DNA of 16,380 nt from Cerioporus squamosus (Eukaryota > Basidiomycota > Agaricomycetes > Polyporales > Polyporaceae): contig JABYQS010000639.1 of NCBI GenBank assembly GCA_022592435.1, positions 1-16,380 on the forward strand, written 5' to 3'. The notes under the pieces were generated by a model. That model worked only from the letters and a program-made list of their open reading frames with translations. It did no database searches and had not been told where the DNA came from. The position numbers and the translations under genes are program-made. Below, piece by piece: positions 1 to 9,174 of this stretch (position 1 is the first letter of the stretch; every line of letters starts with the position of its first letter).

Positions 1-201
1 TGTACTCACGAAGTGGACGTTGGCACGGAGAAGTTCAAGCTTCTCCTCCTCGGTCTTCCACACTGGAGCGGCACCCTCCTCGAGGTCCAGGAGGCGATAG
101 CCGTTGGCGGCCATGTCCGCCAACTCCTGCGTAGTGACCGGGGCAGCGGACACCATGCTGAGCGCCACAGCAGCAAAGAGGCAGCTAGAAAGGAACTTCA
201 T
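1..201 (-). CDS. Secreted M28 leucine-aminopeptidase-like protease, first exon (partial)
   Basis: The reading frame starts at the ATG complementary to 199-201 and gives 64 codons down to position 10, where a GTGAGT donor (9 downwards) opens a phase-0 intron that leaves the window. Residues 1-19 form a signal peptide (MKFLSSCLFAAVALSMVSA followed by AP). After it comes a short pro-region with the stretch PVWKTEEEKLELLR, which resembles the start of the pro-segment of fungal secreted leucine aminopeptidases (peptidase family M28, zinc-dependent exopeptidases that trim N-terminal residues outside the cell). The catalytic domain is off the left edge, so the assignment rests on the pro-region alone. 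A TATATAAT element lies about 100 bp upstream. Other secreted proteases with a similar leader are possible. Confidence 0.65.
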   Translation of the reverse strand, partial: MKFLSSCLFAAVALSMVSAAPVTTQELADMAANGYRLLDLEEGAAPVWKTEEEKLELLRANVHFVST

Positions 202-298
202 CGTGGCGTTGCGGGGATCAAGGAGGAGAACGCAGGGACAACCTGACTGCTTGAACAGAGCCCTCGTTCAGGGAACCCCGTCCTTCGTTCGACCCCGC

Positions 299-306
299 AT
301 TATATA
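299..306 (-). promoter_or_regulatory. TATA box of the aminopeptidase-like gene
   Basis: TATATAAT reads on the minus strand, 98-105 bp upstream of the ATG at 201. Spacing and sequence fit a core promoter of a strongly transcribed fungal gene. This is inference from sequence only. Confidence 0.5.
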
Positions 307-1898
307 CGAGTCCGTCTGGCAACGAAGTGGAAGCGAATCAAGGCTATATCATGCTCTTACTTAGTGACTTATCTTACGAAGCTCCGAGACAACAGCGAGG
401 TCCATGTCGGTGTTTGATGAAGAGCCATGCTGGTCGTAGCCGGAGAAGGCCGCCCACGCGATGCCAAGCCGAGAAGACAGGCGACACCGGCGTTTGGGAA
501 GCAACCTGAAGCAACACAACAGAAGACATCCCGTCAACGACGTTTCCGTATAGTCAGCCAAGCCGATATCGACATGTGGAATCGTGGGGGACCAACGTGA
601 CGATCATGTTGTCGCGACTGGGTCGATAGCAGTCACTGGCAGGCGGTTGAGGGTCCGGTGCGTACGACTCCGAGACAAGGGCAGAGGTCACCCCATTGCT
701 TCACAAAAGATGCAAGCAGCACGTCAGCTGTCCTGTCTGAGCCTGCAACAATGAGTGATGATACGGAAGACAACAGAAGGCGAGATCTCTGCATACCGAG
801 TTTTTTTTGCCATGCCACATGGCAGCCTGGTTGATGGTATGAACCTCCCACCATGTTTCGCGCATTCACAGCAAGGCATCACTGTGGCAGTGCTCGAGGA
901 CGGGCAGAACGGTACTCAGACTTCCGGGAGCTGCCTTGCAGCCTTGGCGCATGCTCTTGTGGTTATCGTACAGTACAAAGTCAACTTTGGCGAAGACTCG
1001 GACGAACTCAGAGTTACTGACTTACTCAAGGCAGTGCAGTGGGTAGGAGATAAGATAAGATCAATGCATTGGTCACCGACTGACTTCAACCCTTTCTCAC
1101 GGGCCCGCCACTACTTATCCTGGTCCATGATGATGCTTGGAAGATGCAGCGCTGATAGCTCAGCTCTATTCTCGAACTTCAACTTCAGGCCTTCAGGCCT
1201 TCAGGCTTCAGCGGATACAACCAAGTTTTCTCAACCGAGGTGAGTCTCCTACTTACTCTAATTATACTCGTGGTGTGAACATCGGTACATCTGGCCGGCG
1301 ACGAACTGCCGTGAGTTCTAGGCGAGGAGTGCGTATGACTGCGTACGCGCATGTCAGCAGCCTCCGAATCCCGAAGGATGCTCTAGCAGCTCTGAGTTCG
1401 GATTATCCCTGCTCTAAGCTCTTGTTGTGCGGTCAAACGCATCTGGCGTCAAGTGCTGCTTCACCAGTAGTATACCGCTCCTCAGCTTCTTTCGACGGCG
1501 GTGGGGACGAGCATTGGCTCTCGCTATCACAGAACAAGGGAGTTCGTCGTGCTCTGCCTTGCGGTCACCCGGCCTCTGTTCTACAGTTTCCGGACCACTC
1601 CGAGAATCTCGGATTGGACATGCTGAAGCCTGATATACATTGCCGGACCTCCACGAGTCGCCGGCAGTAAGGAACTGCGCCGTCATCCAGTGTCCACGTA
1701 ACCCTATCAGAGACCTTCATATAGGAGCCGTCCAAGTGGTCTGCGGGGAGACCACGCATATTCTTCTTGACGACTCCCACCGCCTACCCAGTAGTGTCCC
1801 TGACCTGATCTCTCCAGTCTACCGTCGCCCAGCAGCACCTTGGTCAAGGCTTGAAGAAATCAGCGAGTTCGCATTGCAAGGAGTTAAGTTCACCGAAG
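307..1898. other. Intergenic region between divergent aminopeptidase-like and P450 genes
   Basis: I find no convincing gene in this 1.6 kb. Several open frames of 60-177 codons exist on both strands, but they overlap one another, show no recognisable motif and lack plausible intron/exon structure. It holds a short tandem repeat at 1184-1207. It must contain the upstream sequences of both divergent genes. A weak TATA-like CATATAGG lies near 1719-1726, about 175 bp before the P450 start, but I would not call it a promoter. Confidence 0.5.
1184..1207 (+). repeat. Tandem octamer repeat
   Basis: Three head-to-tail copies of TTCAGGCC (the third ends in T), with partial copies on either side. Each unit contains AGGCCT across its junction, so the array is also locally palindromic. 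It lies in non-coding sequence. Confidence 0.85.
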
Positions 1899-4169
1899 AT
1901 GATTCCGCTCGGAGGGGTGCTGCTCTCTGCATTTGCGAGCCTTGTCGTGCTCGCGCTGTGGAAGCTGTTCCCGATCGCTCGGCGTTTATACACTAGCCAG
2001 CTCAAAAACCTCCCGGGGCCTCCCAACGAACACTGGTTCTATGGTAACCTCGAGACTATCCACGCAGAGGAGAATTCCGTACCGCAGGAACGATGGGCCG
2101 CCGAAGCCGGCTCCCACACCATCATGTATCGAGGCTTCCTGTCCGTACGTAGCGTTTTCTCCCTGTGCGGTATCCAGCTAATTGTCCAATACTCAGACCG
2201 ATCGCCTGTGGACTCTGGACACACGAGCGGTGAACCATATCCTCACGCACTCGACAGACTTCCAGAAACCCAGCGCTGCGCGTAGGAATCTTGCTCGTAT
2301 ACTAGGCGAAGGTACGGCGGCTCGCGGGCGCAGCATCATCTAGTACTAACTTCGGTTTCGCAGGTGTACTGTTCACAGAAGGTTCGCAATGTGCAGCTTG
2401 TATAGTCTCGCAGTGAAGACTAACGCCTATGGTGATGCCGCATTCCAGCGGATCAGCACCGGCAACAGGTAAATGGAGTCTTTCCACATCTCACGCTGTC
2501 CGTCGCTGACAGATATCGCTTGGTTGCGCAGAGGAGGGTCATGGTATGTGGCCATCTCGTACTCACGGATACACGATCGCCGACGCTCACATGTCGCTCG
2601 CAGAACCCCGCCTTCGGCCCGGCTCAGATCCGGGAGCTCACGGAGATTTTCGTAGACAAGGCAATCGAAGTAGGTTGACGGGTCCTGAGAGCACTATGCA
2701 CACGCCCGCTCACACATGTGGTGACACAGCTCCGCAACGTTTGGGATGCCGAGATCGCCAAAAACGGCGAGCCCGCCCGCATCGATGTCCTCAAGTCCCT
2801 GAGCAAGATGACGTTGGACGTCATTGGCCTTGCGGGCTTCAACTACCGCTTCAACAGCCTGTCGGGCAAGCCCAACGAACTGGCGGAGGCCTTCACTAAG
2901 ATCTTCGACCCCTCGCCCAGCTTCACGGTCTTGATGTTCCTCAGGAACTTCTTGCCAATTTTCAACGCCATTGTGAGCCTCGCTGTGTCTCACCTACGAC
3001 CGTGAAGACGCTGACACAATGCTGTAGCCGGACGCACGCACGAGGAGTATCGATCAAGCACAGGCGACCATGCGGCGTATCGGCCTGGAGCTCGTCGCGG
3101 AGAAGAAGGCTGCAATTATGCGTGAGCGCTACGATAGCAAGGATAAGGAGGGCGGTGTCGAGCGCAAGGACATGCGCGGTCGCGATTTGCTCACTCTGCT
3201 GCTGAAGGCGAACATGGCGACTGACATCCCGGACAATCAGAGGCTCTCGGACGAAGATGTTCTCGCTCGTACGTGTGCCTTCCTCCCCGTCGCGTCCCCT
3301 CGCGCTGACCAGCCCTGCAGAGGTCCCTACGTAGGTCAATACCTGAGCCACCGCGGGCTGTGCTGAATGTCCCTTCACAGCTTCCTGGTCGCAGGGCATG
3401 AGACTACAAGCACTGCGACTACATGGTGTCTCTACGCACTCACGCAGGCTCCCGAAGTTCAGAAGAAGCTCCGCGCTGAACTGTTCACGCTCAACACCGA
3501 GACACCGACCATGGACCAACTCTCAGAGCTCCCGTACCTGGACATGGTCGTCCGCGAGACCCTCCGGATTCATGCACCCGTGCCGACAAGCATACGCGTT
3601 GCGATGAAGGACGACGTCATCCCTGTCGCAGAGCCGTTCGTGGACCGCAACGGGGTAGTGCAGGATTCCATCAGGTATGCACGATCATGCCACTGCGATA
3701 CGTATGCTCTGATATACTGACGGACTCTGCGAAGGATTTCGAAGGGCACCCCAATCATCATCCCAATCCTGGCTCTCAATCGCTGGAAGAAGCTGTGGGG
3801 CGACGACGCGTTTGAGTTCAAGCCTGAGCGGTGGGAGAACCCGCCCGAGGCGATCTCCAGCATCCCGAGCGTGTGGGGTCACATCCTCAGCTTCCTCGGA
3901 GGCCCGCGTGCGTGCATCGGGTATCGATTCTCCCTGGTCGAGTACGTCGCCGCTGTTCCCCTGGATGCAGTCTTACGTCACTGACCGCGGGCACTCGCAG
4001 GATGAAGGCACTCATCTTTACGCTCGTACGCGCGTTCGAGTTTGAGCTCGCAGTGCCACCTGAGGATATCCAGAAGAAGTCGGCCATCGTCCAGCGTCCT
4101 CTCTTGCGCAGCGCGCCGAAGGATGGCAGCCAGATGCCTCTCCTCATGCGCAGGTACAAGCGGTCGTAA
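1899..4169 (+). CDS. Cytochrome P450 monooxygenase, CYP5150-like (12 exons, 546 aa)
   Basis: Haem-thiolate monooxygenase, expected to be ER-anchored and fed electrons by a P450 reductase; the substrate is unknown. Exons: 1899-2144, 2197-2311, 2364-2381, 2449-2468, 2532-2543, 2604-2669, 2730-2972, 3028-3268, 3321-3330, 3381-3674, 3735-3941, 4001-4169. They sum to 1641 nt with no internal stop. Residues 1-30 hold a membrane anchor, followed by the proline hinge LPGPP. The I-helix motif AGHETT is at 328-333, ExxR (ETLR) at 383-386, PERW at 452-455, and the haem loop [10 protein letters not shown] at 475-484 with Cys482 as iron ligand. Introns are 50-67 nt. Exons 3, 4, 5 and 9 are only 18, 20, 12 and 10 nt. 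Intron 3 has a weak GTTCGC donor. All key residues are present, so the gene looks intact. The start was chosen because the anchor follows directly; an in-frame ATG 48 nt earlier adds a polar leader. The family name is from memory and could be a sister family. Confidence 0.93.
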
Positions 4170-4605
4170 TTGCGTACCACTCCAGCGAAACATCACGTCG
4201 GATTAAGCAAGCACGTATCGGACATCTATTCGCCTGAAGTCTTCAGTATCGTTTCTCCCGCCTGTTAGGACAATTGAATGAACAGTGAGATTGTAACTGC
4301 CACTTCTATGTATGGCAGCTCAGTTGACAGTTGTGCTTAGCGTCATTTATACTGAAACCGTTACGTCTGAGAATGCCTCATTGCGAGATTTTACATGAAT
4401 GGCCATGCGGCTGCGTTGAGTAGACTCGCGAGTCGGAGTCACTGCCAGCTGTCGGGCGTCTGGTGATCCGAGGAGAGCTTGAACTAGCTGGCTGGCGCTG
4501 TGCCTGCTACCTCTAACTCATACCACCACTAGTAACGACCACAGAAGGGTGGGCCATGTTTTTGTCGGCCACACAACTGACAGCTGACATGTCCTCCTAG
4601 ATACC
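4170..4605. other. Intergenic region between P450 and F-box genes
   Basis: These 436 bp hold the 3' end of the first P450 transcript and the upstream region of the F-box gene. I see no gene. A short perfect hairpin CTGAAG-T-CTTCAG near 4234 could form in the P450 3' UTR, and a weak TTTATAC lies near 4345. Neither is strong. Confidence 0.5.
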
Positions 4606-5706
4606 ATGGTGCTGCCATACGACGTCGTATGCCTCATCCTCGACCACAGCCGCGTTGATGATTATGACATACCAAAACGCGCCAGAGTTTCGACCTGGGC
4701 GTCGGCAGCGCGAGTTTCTCAGAGTTGGACTGCCCCGGCAAAAGCGATCTTATATCGCCATGCAGATCTCACGGCTATAGATGGGGGTCAACCCAATCCT
4801 TGGGTGTCTCTCTACGTTCGCACAATGCGTACTTGCCCACATCTGCGCGCTTTGGTCCGAATCCTCCACATTGCGACGCGGGAAAACCCATACCCGGAGC
4901 TCTATGGCTGGATATCACTCCTTCCCAGTGACTCGCTAGCGTTTCTTGACCATTCGTGGGAGAGAAACAGATGGGATAGGTCAGATGACTGCTTCCACTT
5001 GTTTGTTCTCCAAGCACCCGCGGTGCGGACTGTCCGCAAGTTGCAAATTTGCGGTTCGTACTCCCCAACAGTTTTGGTGTTCATCATGACCCTTTCGCGA
5101 CTCGAGGAACTCATCATCACCATCGACCACCTGCAAGATTTCACTTTCCTCATGCCCACCCCTACGCCGCGGCTGAAGCACTTGGATATCACGATCAACC
5201 CCACCTTCTCCGCTGCCTCCTTTGATCTCCTCCGGATCCTTGTTACGGCGCCGCGGCTGGAAGTGCTCACCATTCGCCTCCAGACGCTCGGCTTGTACGC
5301 ATACGAAGCACTCTCCTGGGCACTGCGCTCTAGTACGACGCCCGCGCTCAAACAGTTCGGGCTGTACGGCAACTTCGTGGAATGGACCGAACTCGAGTTC
5401 CCGTTCATGGACAACCTCATCGTACAATCGCCATCTCTCGAGGTCGTCAGCTGCCATCAGGGCACCCTCACGTATCTCTTCTTCCGACACCTTCCTCCGA
5501 CGGTCAAGGTGCTCAACCTCGTGATCCCCAGCCCGACATCCCTTTCGGACAAGTGTCGCAAGGCGCTCATTCATTGCTTGCGAGATGCGCGAAAGAGAGA
5601 GTTGGCACTCTCTCGGGTCTTCGTATGGCCTATGTGGGAGGAGGACAGTCTATACGACATCATGTCCGATGCATGCCATGCGAGCGGGATCACGTTCCTC
5701 TCATAA
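4606..5706 (+). CDS. F-box protein with LRR-like C-terminal region (366 aa, intronless)
   Basis: Likely substrate-recognition subunit of an SCF (Skp1-cullin-F-box) ubiquitin ligase. Residues 2-50 match the F-box pattern of Agaricomycete proteins: LPYDVVCLILDH, then RVSQSWTAPAKAILYRH. Residues about 140-330 contain recurring leucine-spaced segments (for example LEELIITID, LKHLDITIN, LEVLTIRLQ, VKVLNLVIP), as in the irregular leucine-rich repeats of large mushroom F-box families. It is one uninterrupted frame, unlike all the neighbouring multi-exon genes. The ATG sits in a good context (ACCATGG). The final 32 codons recur in diverged form downstream at 5853-5951. It lies between two P450 genes on the same strand, but nothing links their functions. 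The target is unknown. Confidence 0.8.
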   Translation: MVLPYDVVCLILDHSRVDDYDIPKRARVSTWASAARVSQSWTAPAKAILYRHADLTAIDGGQPNPWVSLYVRTMRTCPHLRALVRILHIATRENPYPELYGWISLLPSDSLAFLDHSWERNRWDRSDDCFHLFVLQAPAVRTVRKLQICGSYSPTVLVFIMTLSRLEELIITIDHLQDFTFLMPTPTPRLKHLDITINPTFSAASFDLLRILVTAPRLEVLTIRLQTLGLYAYEALSWALRSSTTPALKQFGLYGNFVEWTELEFPFMDNLIVQSPSLEVVSCHQGTLTYLFFRHLPPTVKVLNLVIPSPTSLSDKCRKALIHCLRDARKRELALSRVFVWPMWEEDSLYDIMSDACHASGITFLS

Positions 5707-5852
5707 AAATAGGTCAGATGTTCTGGCATCTCGCGCGGCGGTCGTGTCAGCGGTACGTACGTCCTTCCCGTATGCACGGCAATACACCATGATCACTGAC
5801 AACGATACTGGGTACTCCACGTATAAATCAGAGATCAGGAAGCTAGCACAGG

Positions 5853-5951
5853 CTCTCTCGGACCTTTGTATGGCCTAGGTGGAATGAGGACAACTACGAC
5901 ATCATGTCCGATGCGTGCAGTGCGAGAGGGAATGCATTTGCCTCGCAATAA
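5853..5951 (+). pseudogene. Diverged copy of the F-box gene 3' end
   Basis: This stretch aligns to the last 32 codons of the F-box gene (5608-5703) as a direct repeat about 245 bp away. Translated in the matching frame it reads LSRTFVWPRWNEDNYDIM, then SDACSARGNAFASQ and a stop, against LSRVFVWPMWEEDSLYDIM, then SDACHASGITFLS and a stop. About 21 of 31 aligned residues match, with one 3-nt deletion and one 3-nt gain, and the frame is kept. An in-frame stop (TAG, 5844-5846) lies just upstream. It is either the stub of a lost tandem F-box paralogue or a possible alternative terminal exon; a CACAG acceptor-like site ends at 5851. Confidence 0.75.
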
Positions 5952-6883
5952 TAGGACGGCCTCTGATGTATCTTGAATGGCGGCTTAAGGTGTGTCGGCT
6001 GTTCACGTATCGTATCCACACGAGGGGACCATGATGTTTCACAGCGACGCCCACTCTACGCCTCAGAATGGGTCATGGGAACCGACTCTCCCTGGTGAGC
6101 CATTCCCGTACACGTGAGCCATTTCCTGATGCAACCTTATCTACGGAATGTGCAGCCTATCAGCGTTCCGACATCGGCTGGCTCTGCGTATAAACCCTAC
6201 CTGTAGGCACCTTACCCCTTCTCACACACTTCCGGTTACTAAAGCGTCGGCGGAGTGCAGTGATATCACAGATGAACGCTGCATAGCGGTGCGCCCGAGC
6301 TTGATAAGAGCTGGCATGCGATGGACAGCTCAGGTTCACTCGGCATCTACTACCTCCATCGGCACTCGGGTCGCCCAAGAAGCGGCCAAGCAAACCTTTT
6401 GCCCTTACATCCTGGGCGATGTGTCGCCTTTCGAACCCGTCGCAGAGGGAAGGCTGCTCATCTGACGGAGTACTAGAAGCGAATTTACCCGAACCTTGCA
6501 GCCTTCCTCGAGTCTCAGGTCGGTAGAGATCCTCCTCAAGTATATCCCGATGGCCGGATGTGCTGAGCCCTGGATATATCTTCGACTCCCGAGGTCATCG
6601 GCGACCAGCATTCTCCCAAACAGCGTATCGCCGGTTTGCTCCTGTCTCAGCACGGATTTGCAACATGGGGATACCTGTTCTCAGGGTTTCTGACGTGGGT
6701 GGTCGCCGCCGAGCTGGCCCGGTGACTTGTTTATTGCAAGATGGCGGCAACCGCGTGAACTGAAACGGCCGCTCTCAGCTCTCAGCGGGATCGTACGGTC
6801 AGAAGTGGCTTGGACGAGATATGTGAGCTCTCGACGATGTCTGACAGCGCGTGAAGCTCACGTACATGGAAGGGCATGCCAGC
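5952..6883. other. Intergenic region upstream of the second P450
   Basis: About 930 bp without a supportable gene. Short open frames are present on both strands but lack motifs. A 12-nt direct repeat (GTGAGCCATTYC) occurs twice, near 6095 and 6114. The region includes the upstream sequences of the P450 starting at 6971. Confidence 0.5.
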
Positions 6884-6890
6884 TATATAA
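6884..6890 (+). promoter_or_regulatory. TATA box of the second P450
   Basis: TATATAA lies 81 bp upstream of the ATG at 6971 and is followed by a pyrimidine-rich tract, as in basidiomycete core promoters. Confidence 0.6.
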
Positions 6891-6970
6891 CATCCCTCCC
6901 AGCCCGACCGTGATCTCCCAAACTAAGACTGCTCTTCTAAGCTTTTCACATTCCTGCAGCCTATATTATC

Positions 6971-9083
6971 ATGATCTCGTTGTTTGACAGGCTCGGAGCG
7001 TGGGTGGTGCTGCTCGCTGGACTCGCTGGACTCGCTCTGCGCTTCCTCAGACGCCGCCGTGGTCTGCCACTTCCTCCGGGCCCAAAGCCACTCCCTATCC
7101 TCGGTAATTTTCTTGACCTCCCCAGAAAGTTGCTGGCCAGCGAGTACTACAAGCTCCATGAACGCTACGGTGAGCCTGTCTAACCGCCTCTTTGCGATAT
7201 TATCAGGTATATTGACGTGTGCGCATAGGTGATCTTGTTCATCTTAACGTCCTCGGACAGTCCATGGTGCTCATCGGCACATACGAGACCGCACGAGAGC
7301 TCATGGAAAAACGCTCCTCTAACTACTCAAACAGGCCGCAGAGCATCATGAAGACCTTGTGAGTTGTTTTGGCCATACAGTGGTCCTCGGACTGATCTCC
7401 AGGTAATCTGTAGAATCGGCGGTGATTGGGCTTTGGTGTTCGACCAGTATAATTCTCAGTGGCGACAGCGCAGGAGGGCATTTCATCGCCACTTCGGTCC
7501 CAAGTCCATTGATCAGTACGAGGGCATTCAAGAGGATTCGGCACGCCGTCTCCTCCAGGACCTTCTTACCAAGTCAGGCTCCTTCGACGATCACTTGCGC
7601 TTGTGAGTTCGGGCACCCTCTCATGTACCAATGACTCTGACCTCATCTTGACAGCGCCTTCGGCTCGACGATCTTGCGTGTTGTATACGGCATTACAACA
7701 TCTTCGCTTGACGACGAGCTCATCGCGCTGACAGAGGAAGCGCTACTAATCAGCAGCGAGGCGTACACCCCTGGGAAGTATATTGTGGAGATACTCCCGT
7801 TCCTCCAGCACCTTCCCGCGTGGGTCCCCGGCGCAAAGTTCAAACGCGATGCCGCTAAGTGGAAGATCACAATGCAGGCCACACGAAACAGACCGTTCGA
7901 CGTGGCAGTGGAGCACATCGTAAGTTGTCGTGGCTAACCGGAACACAATGGGCTAAGCCATGAACAGCGTCGGGGTGACGCTACGCCGTCGATCGTCTCT
8001 TCCATCGTCGGAGATTCTGGCGCGAAAGGAGGCTTATCCCCCGAAGAGGAACAGATAGCACGAGACGCCCTCGCCATGGCTTACTTTGGTCAGTACCCGC
8101 CATTGTGTTGTGTTACACCGCGATTCAGCCGACTCATTCGTCAATCCGGTACTCTAACAGGTGCCGTAGATACGGTAGGTCGCACATAAGTATCATGATG
8201 ATATTGGCATACTTACTGACAAACCTGCTAGGCGCAAGCCACCTCTAATACGTTCCTCTGCGCGATGGCACTGTTCCCCGAAGTGCAGAGGAAAGCCCAG
8301 GCTGAGCTAGACGCAGTCGTCGGCCGAAACCGACTGCCTCGCTTCAACGATCGCAACTCGCTGCCATACGTGAACGCCCTAGTCTACGAATGCCTTCGCT
8401 GGAAGCCCGCCGGACAAATCGGGATACCGCACCGGTCGGTCGCAGACGATGAGTTCAACGGATATCTTATCCCAGGTGGATCCGTTATCCTGCCAAATGT
8501 CTGGTGAGTGCGCCGTGACCTACAACCCCCGCGTATACAGTATATTAATGTGGTTGATCACAGGGCTATGTCTCGCCACCCGAAGCACTACCCGGACCCC
8601 GACGTGTTCAAGCCCGAACGCTTCCTCACTGCGGAGGGAGGTCCGAACGAAGCCATCTTACATCCACGCGAGTACGCGTTCGGTTTCGGCCGCAGGTACA
8701 TGGTCTGGGGAGCTGCCAGTGTCAAATCCATGCGCTCACGTTCCTCCGCATAGGATTTGCCCCGGTAACCACTTCGCAGAGGCTACGCTATTCATCACGT
8801 GCGCTACCATCCTACACGCCCTCATCATCGAGCCAGGCCTGGACAACAAAGGCCAGCCCGAGATGCCCGCGAGCGAAGATGTGCGCATGAAGGAGCACTA
8901 CGTGACGTAAGTGCTATGCTCGGGAATTGTGAGCGATGTATGTGTAGGAGAAATTGACGAGTTGACAGGCATCCCGTGGGGCTTTCATTTAACTTCAAAG
9001 CCCGGTCGGGTTCCGCGGAGGTTCTAATCTTCGGTGACTGTGCGCACAGTACTGGTGACGGCTCGTCGAACCGAGCTATATGA
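6971..9083 (+). CDS. Cytochrome P450, O-methylsterigmatocystin-oxidoreductase-like class (10 exons, 529 aa)
   Basis: Predicted ER-bound haem monooxygenase of the basidiomycete class usually auto-annotated as CYP64/OrdA-like; the real substrate is unknown. Exons: 6971-7169, 7229-7358, 7414-7602, 7655-7919, 7968-8088, 8161-8174, 8232-8503, 8564-8695, 8754-8906, 8969-9083. They total 1590 nt with no internal stop. Features in order: membrane anchor at residues 10-26, a basic RRRR stop-transfer, the hinge LPPGP, I-helix GAVDTA at 302-307 encoded by a 14-nt exon plus its borders, ExxR (ECLR) at 359-362, PERF, and the haem loop FGFGRRICPG at 436-445 with Cys443. The I-helix lacks the usual glycine and the second Thr/Ser of (A/G)Gx(D/E)T(T/S) but keeps Asp305 and Thr306. 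It is convergent with, and paralogous to, the P450 at 9175-11288. The last intron is supported because the paralogue splices at the same place; without it, translation would stop at TAA 8907-8909. Confidence 0.92.
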
Positions 9084-9174
9084 ATGCCCTCTTGTACGCC
9101 GTATCGGTACACCTTCTATGATACTGACACTGAATTCGACACATCTATTGCTATACCACCCTGCTATACCACCC
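9084..9174. other. Short gap between convergent P450 stop codons
   Basis: Only 91 bp separate the TGA of the plus-strand P450 from the TAG of the minus-strand P450. Both 3' UTRs and polyadenylation sites must fall here or overlap the other gene, so the two mature transcripts are probably complementary at their 3' ends. A short direct repeat CTATACCACC occurs twice just before 9175. Confidence 0.7.

Noticed and set aside
755..1243. Open frame of 162 codons on the plus strand (and a protein-like stretch on the minus strand near 880-1030)
   Set aside because: No recognised motif, no signal or domain, and overlapping open frames on both strands. The minus-strand stretch is bounded by stops at both ends and has no plausible splice partners.
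1137..1670. Open frame of 177 codons on the plus strand
   Set aside because: Composition is Ser/Arg-rich without motifs and it overlaps other open frames, including the tandem repeat. It looks like chance openness in GC-rich DNA.
8907..8909. TAA as the stop codon of the plus-strand P450
   Set aside because: It lies in a GTAAGT donor. Splicing to 8969 restores a C-terminal segment (ending KARSGSAEVLI and beyond) that aligns with the paralogue's last exon, which has the identical length of 115 nt.
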